This document shows positions 41,967 through 51,851 of a DNA stretch of 64,000 bases, piece by piece. Position numbers and translations under genes: made by a program. The notes under the pieces are model-generated. The model was not told where the DNA came from and did no database searches. It was given only the letters and a program-made list of their open reading frames with translations. The number at the start of each line of letters is the position of its first letter. Position 1 is the stretch's first letter. Source of the stretch: Choricystis sp. odSpoLacu1 (taxonomy: Eukaryota > Chlorophyta > Trebouxiophyceae); the NCBI GenBank assembly GCA_958009055.1, contig OY253663.1, positions 124,001-188,000 on the forward strand, read 5' to 3'.

Positions 41967-43260
41967 TCAATACAGCCCCGGCACCAACGCCGCCCGCCCC
42001 ACCGGGAACGCCCGCCCAAACTGGCGCCTGTACCAGTCGCGTGCATCGGCGGCGCCCATGACGAGGTTGGCGGTGACCCAGACTAGCGCGAGGGTGGGCG
42101 GCGCAGTGCACGTCGGGGCGGCAATCAGCGCCAGCCCCACATACACCACGATCTCCCCCAGGTAGTGGGGGCACGCGCACAGGGTGAGCACGCCGGCCGT
42201 GGGCAGCAGGTAGGGCGTGTTGGAGGCCGCGGCGCGAGCCTGGAGGCGGGCCAGCGCGGCATGCGACGCCGCTTGAAGCGCCGACCCCCCCACAAACGCG
42301 GCCACCCCCACCCACTGGGCGGGGGAGAGAGCGGCAGCGACGGAGGCCGCCACAGCGGTCGGTGTGGACGGCGGCACGCGCACCCGGATGAAGCGGGAGA
42401 GGAGGGTGGGGGGGGGCGGCGGCCCGCCGCCGCGCCCCACCCACGCCGCCGCCTCCCCAAACGCGTCCCCCGGCAGCATCGACAGCGGCAGCACCGCATA
42501 GTACGACATGCCGAACGCGTAGGCCAGAGCGTGCATGCGGGCTCCCCGAGGGTAGCGGGCCTGGAGGGCGCACTCGAGCAGGCGGCGCAGGAGGTGGAGC
42601 TGGAGGGCGGTGAGCGCGGCAAGTGCCGCAGCGGCAGCGGGGGGTGGCGGCAGGGGGGCTGCGGCTGCCGCCTTCACGGCCACCTCCAGCACGCCCGCGC
42701 AGGCGACGGAGCCGAGGGCGTAGAAGTGCAGGAACCATGCCTGCGGGACGGAGGCGTCCTTGGGTTGTGTGGTTGGGGGGGGAGGGGGGGGGAAGGGGTG
42801 AGCGAGAGGGAGGCCGTGGCAAAAAGACCCCCTCTCCCACCCCACCTCAATCCGTCCACTCACCGCCAGCGGCCCCAAAGCGGCCGGCTTGGCCGCGTCC
42901 CACGTCTTGCCGCGGCAGGAGGCGAGGCGGACGGCGGCCCTGTTGGGGGGGTGGTTGAGAGAGGGGAGGGAAAAACGTCGGAAACAAAAACAAGGGAGGT
43001 GCCCATTTTTGTGTGTCCAGCGCGCCGAAGACGGCACCCCATAGGTACGTCGCCATCACCTGCTTGATGCAGGAGGGAAAGACACGCGCCGTCAAACGCC
43101 AACCGCCACCCCATTTGTCAAATCACATCACACACTTGAACCCGGGCGCCACGTCGGCCGGCGCCAGCGTGAACAGGACGGCCCCCGCGGCCAGGGCCCA
43201 GTACGCGTGCAGCAGGGTCGGCAGCGCCGCCACCAGGGCGGCGGCGGCTGTGGCGAGCAT
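41967..43260 (-). CDS. Polyprenol reductase (SRD5A3/PPRD-type steroid 5-alpha-reductase family)
   Basis: Reduces polyprenol in the ER for dolichol synthesis, the carrier of N-glycans. Exons 43260..43136, 42939..42864 and 42758..41967 (phases 2 and 0), 330 aa, intact. First exon is a membrane helix (ALVAALPTLLHAYWALAAGAVLF). The exon 1/2 join gives GFKAAVRLASCRGKTW, the RGK block typical of plant PPRDs, then VPQAWFLHFYALGSVA. The catalytic C-terminal domain shows LHLLRRLLECALQARY, ALAYAFGMSYYAVLPL, CPHYLGEIVVYVGLAL with the NADPH-site PHYLGEI motif, then ARDWYRRQFGRAF and the terminal LVPGLY. The HYLGE and RRQF motifs are diagnostic of the SRD5A family. Confidence 0.86.
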
Positions 43261-43386
43261 TGATGGAGAAGGGGGAGCACGATTTTTTTTGTTCGTCGGG
43301 TTGTGCCTATGTTCGCCGAACACCCTCATTCCCCAGTTCCTTCCTTTGGTGGTCGCTCCTTCCGACCCCAACCCACCCACTCGACC

Positions 43387-46266
43387 ATGTTCAAGAAGAA
43401 GACCAAGAAGTCCCCCCCTCCACCCGGCACCTATCGGTCGGAGACGGCCCCCCGCGACCACGGCGGCGGGCACGTCGGCACGCCCCAACTCGTGGTGGGG
43501 GGGGCGGCCCCCACCGTCCCCCCCTTTGGCGGGGAGGGCCTGCACGCCAACACGGTGTACGAAGTGAGGCGTCGGTCGCCGTCGCCCACGGGGAGGAAGC
43601 ACGGTGGGTGGGAGGGAGGGAGGGGGGGGGGGGCACATGCGGGAGAGGCCTTGCAGAGGGCGCGCGTGGAGGGCCTGCCTGGCTCGGGGGCCCCGGATGT
43701 GGGCGCGGCCGCCGCCTGGATGGATGCAAGAGCGTGCTGTGTTGCGAGTGGGGGCGTATGTGCTGGAAAGGGGGTCGGTTTGGGGGCTGGATGGGGGCGG
43801 GGAGAGGCACGCACCCGCGCACGCTGGTCGGTCCACGAGAAAACAACCCTCTCCCTCACGTCACCCTCTTCCCCACCCCACCCCCCCCCAGCCCCTCACC
43901 AACCGACCAACCTGGCCCCGAACAACGGCCCCACCCCCGCGTCTCACCCGGCGCCGTCATCGTCGTCGTCCGCGCCGCCCCCCGCCGCCGCGCTCGCGTC
44001 GTCATCGCCCCCCCCCCCCGCCCACAAAGAGGGGCGCCCTCTCGTCCCTCACCGGCGCGGTCGGCGCCGTGGGCAAGGGCGCCCTCTCAAGCGCCAACGC
44101 GGTCGGCAAGGGCGCGGTGGCAGGGGTGGGCGCGGTGGGCGGCGCAGCGCTGGGCGCCGCGTCGACCGCGGCTGGCACGGTCGCCGACCCCTCCAAACTG
44201 GCGGGCGCCCTCCTCAACCTGCATGACCGCGCAGACGTGGCCAGGGCCACCGGCCTGCGCGCCGCCGACCCGCGGGCGCCGTCCAGGCTGGGCCCCCACC
44301 CCCTGGAACGCACGGGCGCGGTCAAGATCGAGCTGCCGCAGCGGCCGGGGGTTGTGGTCCCCGCGGCTGCCCTCCTCTACGCGTGGTGCGGCTGCACCGC
44401 CCTCGCCGCGGCCGCCCTGTTCACCAGGCTGGGCGCCCCCGTCAAGTCGCCCCTCCTGTGGGGCGGCCTGCCCGGCCTGCTCGTGGGTGGCGTCGCGGCG
44501 TTCTGCTACCACCGGTCGCGCGAGCGCCAGCGCCTCCTCCTCGACGTCCTCAACCTCATCCCAGGGCGCAAGGGCCTGTACGGCGTCCTGGGCTCCGTCC
44601 CGCCCTGGGTGTCCTTCCAGGAGCGTGAGAAGGCGGAGTGGCTCAACAGGCTGCTCAGTGAGCTGTGGCCGTACTACGACAAAGCGATCGCCAAAGCGGT
44701 CAGGGAAGCGGTGGAGCCCATCATGAACCAGTACAAACCCCCGGGCCTCATCAAGAAGATCTCCTTCAAAACCCTGACCTTCGGGGACGCCCCCTTCCGC
44801 ATCGACAACGTGTGGGTGGAGGACGAAGGGGAGGACCACGTGTTGATGGAGGTCGCGTTTCGGTGGGCGGGGGAGGCCAACGTTGCCATCGCCATCGACC
44901 TGCCCGCTGGAGGCGACTGCACGCGCATGGTGCCCAAAGTGACCGACCTGCGTGTGGCTGGCGTCGCCCGCGTCACGCTGTCGCCGTTGGTGGACGCCAT
45001 TCCAGGCTTTGGCGCCGCGATGGTCGCCCTGCGCCGCCCCCCCCTCGTCCACTTCAACCTCGACTTCGGCGCCGCCTTTGGCGGCTCCTACACCGCCCGT
45101 GCCATCCGCCTGTGGCTGGACCCGTTCATTCGGACGACGCTCACCTCCATGGTGGTGTGGCCTAACCGCATCGTGGTGCCGATGATGCCGGAAGACGTCA
45201 CCGGCCCCCTCGACTCCCTCTACCTGCGCCACCAAGGCTTGCTGACCATCGACGTTCTCCAAGCGGACGGCCTGCGCCCCACCGACAGGAACGGCAAGGC
45301 GGACCCATTCGTTGAAGTGACGGGGGGGGCGGGCGACACGCAGAAGACGCGCGTGATTCACAAGAGCCTGGCCCCCGTGTGGAGCGAGACAAAGTACGTG
45401 CTGATTCAGGAGCCCAAGACGCAGACCCTGAAAGTGGAGGTGTACGACCACGACACGATCAATGTCAAGGAGTTGCTGCAGGTGGGTTGGGAGAGCGATG
45501 AAAGGTTGGTCGCGTTTTTTTTTCTTTTTTTCTCTTCTTCTTTTCGTTTTCGCTTACCTTTTTTTTGTTCACCCTCCCACACCAGGTCAACGTCATCAAG
45601 GGCGCCCGCGACGTCCTCGGCGCCCGCACCCTCATCGGTCGCTGCGCCGTCCCCGTGCGCGACCTGGTCCCCGGCCGCACCGCGGACGCCTGGTTCCCGC
45701 TCGGCCTGGGCGAGTTTGGCGCGGACGACGGCACCTGTGCGGGCGAGGGACGCGTCCGCCTCCGCCTCACCTGGTGGCCGTGGGACGCCCTCTACTCCAC
45801 CCGCCGCACCGCCGGCTCCGGCGCCGTCCTGCTGACCGTGCGCAGAGCGGCCGACCTGCCCCGCACGGCGGCGGGGGTCGACCCCGCGCCGTACGCGCGC
45901 GTCGCGGTCGGCGGCGACGAACGCTCCACGCGCGTCGCGCCGCGCTCCGTGGAACCGTCCTGGGCCACCAAGTTTGAGTGGAGAACCGCCGCAGCGGACC
46001 ACACGCTCGAAGTCACCATCTGGGATTTAGGCCTCCTCGGCGGCACGTGCCTGGGCATGGTGGAGGTCGACCTTGCGCGCGAAGTCGCGGGCGCGTCGGA
46101 GCAGCCCGTCCTGCGCACGTGGTTCCTGGATGAAGTCCCCCCCGACGCGGGCACGGGGGCCGTCCCGCCCGCCTCCGTCACGCTGCAGATTCAGTGGGTG
46201 CCGTACGACTTTGACCATGAGGGCGGGGGGGGCGGGCTGGAGCTGGAGCCGGCGGCCGACGCGTGA
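43387..46266 (+). CDS. Extended synaptotagmin / plant SYT-type lipid-transfer protein (SMP + C2)
   Basis: Tethers ER to plasma membrane and moves lipids. Exons 43387..43563, 43892..45481 and 45586..46266, phase 0, 815 aa. A disordered basic N-terminus (MFKKKTKKSPPPPG) is followed by two close hydrophobic segments (AAALLYAWCGCTALAAAALF, LLWGGLPGLLVGGVAAFCY; about residues 213-268) that make an ER hairpin anchor. The SMP domain (about 300-500) begins EREKAEWLNRLLSELWPYYD and includes DAPFRIDNVWVEDEGED and IPGFGAAMVALRRPPLVHFN. C2A (about 510-590) has DRNGKADPFVEV and the Ca-binding acidic pairs, and C2B (about 670-780) has GVDPAPYARVAVGG and WATKFEW. Intact in the chosen frame; the Pro/Arg-rich start of exon 2 might be read differently. 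Confidence 0.9.
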
Positions 46267-46489
46267 GCGAGTGAGGAGAGAGGGTGAGGGTGCGTTTTTT
46301 TTCTTTTTTTCGTTCGTTCGTTTTTTCATAGGCGTTTTCAACTCGAAACTCGCTTGCGCGCGAGTCTTCATCTTCTTCATCTTCTTCATCCATCTACTTA
46401 CAGAGGCCTCCCTTGTGTTACACACCAACCACGCGGCGGGAGAAAACACGGCCGACCCGTGTTTTCCACCCCTCGCGCACCTTTCTTTT

Positions 46490-47647
46490 TCAATCACGCA
46501 ACACAGCCGGCAGCGGCGCCACCGCCTCCACACCACCCCCCGCCCTCACCGACCGCGCCACCGCGTTGACACACCTCTGGCACGCGATGGCGGCCGCCAG
46601 GGCGCGGCGGCGGGGGGCTGGATCGTCATTGGACACCAGGGCCGCAAACGCTCGCCACAACCCCACCTCCTGCGCGGCCGACGACGCCACCTCCACGCCC
46701 ACTCGATGCACCGCGGTGGAGGGCAGGCCATCGTGCGTCGGCTTGGCCAGGCGCAGGGTGTAGTGGGTGGCGTGTTCGTCGATGGGGATGACGAAATCGT
46801 CGAGCGTCGCGGTGCCTTCAACCCCCCCGATCTCCAGGTGCTGGGTCTGGCACCGATCAAAGGCACAGTCAAAGGTGGCAGTGCGCAGGCCGTCGGCCCA
46901 GGTCAGGGAGCCGCCAGCCGCTAGGGGGACGCCGAGTGGAGAGAGGCGCGCGCCGACCGCCGCGGCCGCGGTCGCAGGCAGGTCACCCGTTTGCCCATCC
47001 CCAGACAACGCCCAGAGCGCCGCGCGGCAGCAGTACCACCCCAGATCGCCCAAGCAGCCCAGGGCGCCGTCGGCGGACGGGTCGGTGCGGCAGTCACCGC
47101 CTGGTTGGGCGAAGAAGGCGGGGGGAGCGCAAAACGTGAACGACGCACACACCGAGCGCAGCGGCCCCAGCCGCCCCAGATCGGCCGCCAGGGCCGCCGC
47201 CCGCGCAGAGTGGACCCACATGGTGCCATCCAGCAGGGCGACACCCGCGGCCGTCACAGCGGCCGCGATCGCGTCCGACTCGGCGTCGGCGGTCGACACG
47301 GGCTTTTCTAATACAATGTGTTTCCCCGCGGCGCAGGCCGCACGCACCCACTCCACATGCACTGCCGACGGCAGCGGGATGTAGGCCGCGTCCACAGTGG
47401 GATCAGCGATGACAGCAGCGTAGGAAGCGCGCACGCACGACGGCGGCAGGCCGGCTTTGGCACAAAACGCGGCCGCCTTGGCGGGGTCGCGCGAGCCGAC
47501 CGCGACCACCACCCACCCGGCCGCGCGCGCGGCGGGCACGTTTTTGAGGGCTATGGCGGCCGCGCCCAGCACGCCCAGGCGCAGGCCGGGGCCGCCGTCG
47601 CTGGCAGTGGCACCGTGTGCGTCGGAGGGCGCGAGTTGGGGCGGCAT
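46490..47647 (-). CDS. Gfo/Idh/MocA oxidoreductase, tandem copy 1
   Basis: NAD(P)-dependent sugar or diol dehydrogenase of the dihydrodiol-dehydrogenase-like group. Single exon, 385 aa, ATG 47647. The N-terminal Rossmann domain shows LRLGVLGAAAIALKN (GxGxxG-like) and VVVAVGSRDPAKA, then AYIPLPSAVH, KHIVLEKPVSTAD with the catalytic EKP, LLDGTMWVHSAR. The C-terminal domain shows DPSADGALGCLGDLGWYC and ATLDDFVIP, typical of the family. It is the downstream member of a tandem pair about 80% identical to the copy at 47875; two tracts (46499-46625, 46947-47076) are exactly identical. Two TGTAA motifs read on its strand at 46418 and 46398. Substrate unknown. Confidence 0.9.
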   Translation of the reverse strand: MPPQLAPSDAHGATASDGGPGLRLGVLGAAAIALKNVPAARAAGWVVVAVGSRDPAKAAAFCAKAGLPPSCVRASYAAVIADPTVDAAYIPLPSAVHVEWVRAACAAGKHIVLEKPVSTADAESDAIAAAVTAAGVALLDGTMWVHSARAAALAADLGRLGPLRSVCASFTFCAPPAFFAQPGGDCRTDPSADGALGCLGDLGWYCCRAALWALSGDGQTGDLPATAAAAVGARLSPLGVPLAAGGSLTWADGLRTATFDCAFDRCQTQHLEIGGVEGTATLDDFVIPIDEHATHYTLRLAKPTHDGLPSTAVHRVGVEVASSAAQEVGLWRAFAALVSNDDPAPRRRALAAAIACQRCVNAVARSVRAGGGVEAVAPLPAVLRD

Positions 47648-47737
47648 TCCTTTTTTTTTCGGGAGGCGTGCCGAGGTTTGTGAGAGGAGCGGTGCGTTTT
47701 TTTTCCTTTCCCTTTCGTTCGTGTTTTTGTTCACTCG

Positions 47738-47765
47738 AAACTCGCTTGCGATCGCAAGCGAGTTT
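47738..47765. repeat. 28-bp perfect palindrome
   Basis: AAACTCGCTTGCGA followed immediately by its own reverse complement, with the centre CGATCG. It lies between the tandem oxidoreductase genes, 137 bp past the copy 2 stop and 91 bp before the copy 1 start. A partial, decayed copy of its left arm (ACTCGAAACTCGCTTGCG) lies at about 46340-46357 after copy 1. Confidence 0.9.
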
Positions 47766-47874
47766 TTTCCTTTTTTAAATTCCACCATCTAGGTACAGGC
47801 CCTCCTTTTGTTACAACCCCGCGGGGGGGGGGGACAGCACGGCGGACGCACAGCGGCGCGCGCGTGCCCCGTCC

Positions 47875-48990
47875 TTACCTCAACACAGCCGGCAGCGGCG
47901 CCACCGCCTCCACACCACCCCCCGCCCTCACCGACCGCGCCACCGCGTTGACACACCTCTGGCACGCGATGGCGGCCGCCAGGGCGCGGCGGCGGGGGGC
48001 TGGATCGGGGGTGGACACCAGGGCCGCAAACGCGCGCCACATCCCCACCTCCTGCGCATCCGGGGACGCCACCCCGACATCCACCACGTCACGGTGGGGC
48101 GTCGGCAGGCCGTCGCCATCCAATCTGGCCACGCGCAGCGTGTAGTGGGTGGCGTGCTCGTCGTCAGGGATGACGAAATCGTTCAGCGTCGCGGTGCCCC
48201 TGCCACCCGCCACCTCCAGCCTCTGGTTGGGGCACCTGTCGAACCCGCACTCAAACGTGGCGGTGCGGCCGTCGGCCCAGGCCAGGGAGCCGCCGGCGCC
48301 CAGGGGGACGCCGAGGGCGGAGACGCGCGCGCCGACCGCCGCGGCCGCGGTCGCAGGCAGGTCACCCGTTTGCCCATCCCCAGACAACGCCCAGAGCGCC
48401 GCGCGGCAGCAGTACCACCCCAGATCGCCCAAGCAGCCCAGGGCGCCGTCGGCGGCCGGGTCGGTGCGAAAGTCGCCCCCCGGCTGCACAAAGAAGGAGG
48501 GGGGCGCGCAAAACGTGAACGCGGCGCACACCGCCTGCACCCGCCCCAGCCGCCCGCCCGCCAGGTCGGCCGCCAGGGCGGCACACCGCGCAGAGTGCAC
48601 AAACATGGTGCCATCCAGCAGGGCGACGCCCGCGGCCGTCACGGCGGCCGCGATCGCGTCGGCGTCGGCGTCGGTCGTCGACACTGGTTTCTCGACGAGC
48701 ACGTGCTTGCCCGCCGCCGCGGCGGCAGCCACCCACGCCGGGTGCAGGGACGAGGGCAGGGGCAGGTTGACCGCGTCCACAGCCGGGTCGGCGAGGACGG
48801 CGGCATAGGACGCGCGCGCGGTCGACAGCGGCAGGCCGACCGCGCTGCAAAACGCGGCTGCCTTGGCGGGGTCGCGCGAGCCGACGGCCACGACGTCCCA
48901 GCCGGCAGCCTGGGCGGCGGGCACATTTTTGTGGGCGATTCCGGCGGCGCCGAGCACGCCCAGGCGCAGGCGTGGTTGGGGAAGCTGCAT
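47875..48990 (-). CDS. Gfo/Idh/MocA oxidoreductase, tandem copy 2
   Basis: Paralogue of the gene at 46490-47647, single exon, 371 aa, ATG 48990 (MQLPQPRLRLGVLG), intact. Same motifs: LGVLGAAGIAHKN, VAVGSRDPAKA, HVLVEKPVSTTD (catalytic Lys in EKP), GTMFVHSAR, DPAADGALGCLGDLGWYC, ATLNDFVIP. It differs from copy 1 mainly at the N-terminus and in a segment near the C-terminus (about 48050-48150). A poly(A)-like TGTAA is at 47811-47815 on its strand, 60 nt after the stop. Head-to-head with the SnRK2-like kinase, 340 bp apart. Confidence 0.9.
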   Translation of the reverse strand: MQLPQPRLRLGVLGAAGIAHKNVPAAQAAGWDVVAVGSRDPAKAAAFCSAVGLPLSTARASYAAVLADPAVDAVNLPLPSSLHPAWVAAAAAAGKHVLVEKPVSTTDADADAIAAAVTAAGVALLDGTMFVHSARCAALAADLAGGRLGRVQAVCAAFTFCAPPSFFVQPGGDFRTDPAADGALGCLGDLGWYCCRAALWALSGDGQTGDLPATAAAAVGARVSALGVPLGAGGSLAWADGRTATFECGFDRCPNQRLEVAGGRGTATLNDFVIPDDEHATHYTLRVARLDGDGLPTPHRDVVDVGVASPDAQEVGMWRAFAALVSTPDPAPRRRALAAAIACQRCVNAVARSVRAGGGVEAVAPLPAVLR

Positions 48991-49330
48991 TGCTCTGCGA
49001 AAACCGTGCCGGGAGAGAGGTGTGTGCAGAGGAGAGGGGCTACACTCTCTCTTTGTTCTTTCTTCGGGTGCGAGGGAAAAACGCGCCGCGCCCCCGTGTG
49101 CCCGCCCACGCCTGCCTCGAGCCCCGCCCCTGCACACACACATAACGTCCCCCACCGCGCGCGCCGGGCGCGATGGCGTGAGACAGGCGCCCACGCGCGC
49201 GCCCACACTCTTGGCCCGCCGCGCTCGCGCCGGCCTGCGTGCGCGCTGCCCCCTCCCCCCCCCCTCCCGCCGCCCCTGTGCCCGGCGCCCAAGCGCTGGG
49301 TTATTCCACCGCGGCGCGCGCTGACACACG
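48991..49330. promoter_or_regulatory. 340-bp region between divergent oxidoreductase and SnRK2-like genes
   Basis: GC-rich, with a CpG-rich GCGCGC stretch (49158-49205) and a C-rich run (49250-49268). No TATA box or gene seen. Confidence 0.4.
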
Positions 49331-50889
49331 ATGGACCCGCTGGCGGGGCACCCGCGCTACGTCAAGCTGCGGTCGCTGAATGAGGTACAGCCAAAAAAAA
49401 ACGGGTCGTGGCCGCGTCGCGTGTTTCGGCTCGTGCGACTGCTGTGGGCTGCCCGCGCCCCCTCTCTCCCCTCCGCCCCGCGCCTCTGCTGGTGCCCTGT
49501 GCCCGCAACAACGCGTGCAGGGCGCAGGGGTGGGAGGGGGAGACGAGGCGCACCACCACGAGAGAGGGGCACAAGGGCCCAAAAAAGGAGAGCCCCAAAT
49601 TTCGAAGACACGACTCGCGGCCGGCGTCGCGTGAACAAGGAAGCGAGAGAAAAGCCTCCCAACACCCACCCCCACCCCACCCCCACCCCACACCCACCCA
49701 CCCACCCACACACCCACCCACACAGGGCACGTTTGGCTTTGTCGACCTCGCCCTGGACCGGACGACCGACGCAACGGTGGCGATCAAATTTCTGGAGCGC
49801 GGGCCGTGCGTCTCGCGCTCCACGCTGCGCGAAGTGCTCAACCACAGGCTGTGCGTCGCCCACCCCCACATCATCCGGTTCCGGGAAGTGTTCCTGACGC
49901 CGAGGCACCTGGCCATCGTCATGGAGTACGCGCCCGGGGGGGACATGTTTGAGTTTGTGCTCGCGCACCGCGAGGGGCCGGGGCGCGGCCTCGCCGAACC
50001 CATCGCCCGCGCCTTGTTCCAGCAGCTCATCACAGCGCTGGCCTTTGCGCACGAGTTGGGCGTGGCCAACCGGGACGTCAAGCTGGAGAACCTGTTGCTG
50101 GGGGCGCCCCCTCCCGGGGGCGGCCCCCCCCCCGCTCAAGGTGTGCGACTTTGGCTACTCCAAAAACGAGTACGTCGACTCCCGCCCCAAGTCGGTGTCG
50201 GGGACGCCCGACTACATCGCCCCCGAAGTGTTGATGCACGATGCCTACGACGGGCGGCGGGCGGACGTGTGGTCGTGCGGCGTCGTGCTGTATGTGATGC
50301 TGACGGGCGCCCTCCCCTTTGCCAAACGGGGGGACGAACGCGCCAACAACCTGGTGCGGCTGCAGCAGGTGAGTGGAGAGAGAGAGTGTGGGACGGGGGG
50401 GGGGTGGGAGGCACGGGCTTGCACTGGTGTTTTTTTTGTGGTTCGGTCGAGCGTTTGTTGGGGGGGGTTCGTTATCCACCCACCCACCCACCCACACACA
50501 CACACCACCCCACACCCCAGATGTTCCCCCGCATCGTGGCCGCCCACTATGAGACCCCGCCCCACGCGTCCCCTGGGTGCGCCCACCTGCTGGGGCGCAT
50601 TCTGACGGCCGACCCAGCGGCCCGCATCACGGCGGCCGAGATCGGGCGCCACCCCTGGTTCCTCGAGGCCCTCCCCCCCGACCTCGCTGGCTTGAACGAC
50701 AGGCTCATGTGCTCCCTCACCCCCGCCGGCCTGCAGTCGGTGGCCGAGATCGAGGCGGTGGTGCGGAGAGCGACGCGCGCGGAGGACGGGCCGCGCGCGA
50801 CCGACGCGCCGCGCCGGTCGGGCGACATGGGGCCGCCGCCGCCGCCGCTGCCGCCGCCGCCGCCGCCGCGCAACGGGGGCGCGGGGTGA
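49331..50889 (+). CDS. SnRK2-like serine/threonine kinase
   Basis: SnRK2 kinases act in ABA and osmotic-stress signalling in plants; algal forms exist. Exons 49331..49384, 49726..50368 and 50521..50889, phase 0. The kinase core shows VAIKFLERG (Lys of subdomain II), AIVMEYAPGGDMFEFVL, ALFQQLITALAFAHE, ANRDVKLENLLLG (HRD replaced by NRD), KVCDFGYSKNEYV, SVSGTPDYIAPEVL, GRRADVWSCGVVLYVMLTGALPF, RITAAEIGRHPWFL. The CDFGYSK, SGTP.YIAPEVL and HPWF blocks are SnRK2-like. The Gly-rich loop reads NEGTFGFV, lacking the first Gly. A frame slip in the C9 run at about 50125-50133 joins the halves. Tail is poly-Pro. No acidic ABA-box seen. Confidence 0.85.
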
Positions 50890-51851
50890 TGTGTTTTGAC
50901 TCTCGTTGGCGTCTCTGTGTTTTTTGCAGCACCTGTTTGTGTGGTCCGACGGGGTGCGCGCCACTCTTTTTTGCAGGGGGGGGCTGCCTCCCCCCACCCC
51001 ACCCCCCCCTATTTTCCTGACATCCTTGGGTTCTCCCCACGCACTGCTGCCCCCCCTTGTCTTCGCGCGGGGGCGCTTGAATCTTCCCCCCCCCCCCCCT
51101 TTGCCGCCCCCGCTGCTTGAAGAAACAGCACACACCCCTGTCTCTTATTCATTTTTCATTCACCGTTCTTTTTCCTTCCCTGTTCGGGGTCCCCCCTGCG
51201 CGCGCCTTGAACATTTATCATTGTGTGCGCGGGGGGCCTGACCCCCCTGGCATATTCGCCCACGCACACCCCAAACACGTTTGGCTTTTCGAGTTTGAGA
51301 AAAGGCGCGGTCTAGCTTTTTTGTGCCGATTTTTGGCACCCCACCCCCCCCCTATTATGTTTCTCTTTTGAGCACGGGCTGTGGCCACTACCGTGGTATG
51401 TGTGGCGGGGGGGCGCTTTTTCTGTAGCCTTTTCACTTGGGGTTTGCCTAAGTGAACAAAAAAAAACTACGCTCTGCACTATCGCTCGCCACATCTCTGC
51501 CTCGCGCCGCCGCCGCGACACCTTCCTGGCCCAGCAAGAGGGGACTGTCCGTGTCCCCTCGCTCCCTCTCGCACCGCGCCGGCCTCAAAACGCTCACCCG
51601 GTGGGGACAGTGGCCCCACTTTTCGAGCGCCGTACCCTCCGTTTCTGGCCACCAGCGCACACACGTCCCTCCGCCGCCGCCGTCGCCTCCCGCGCCCCTG
51701 AGCGCGCGCTCTTGTTTGACCTGGTGGTCTGGCTCAAACCCTACCCCGTGGACGTCCGGGAGAAGGAAGGGCGACGCCCACACCGCGCCCCCGCGACGCG
51801 CGGGCCTGCATTCGCCCCCCCGCACACAAAACACTCGATTGCTGACGCTGC
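50890..51851. other. 962-bp intergenic stretch before GAF kinase 1
   Basis: 3' region of the SnRK2-like gene and 5' region of the first GAF kinase. Holds long C runs (51000-51010, 51087-51100) and a T-rich section (51125-51180). Uninterrupted ORFs here (for example from 51400) have no recognisable motif and I do not call them genes. Confidence 0.5.

Noticed and set aside
42945..43135. Possible exon VMATYLWGAVFGALD in the polyprenol reductase region
   Set aside because: It lies within an intron; splicing 43136 to 42939 keeps phase and gives the expected RGK block, while including it introduces a TGA.
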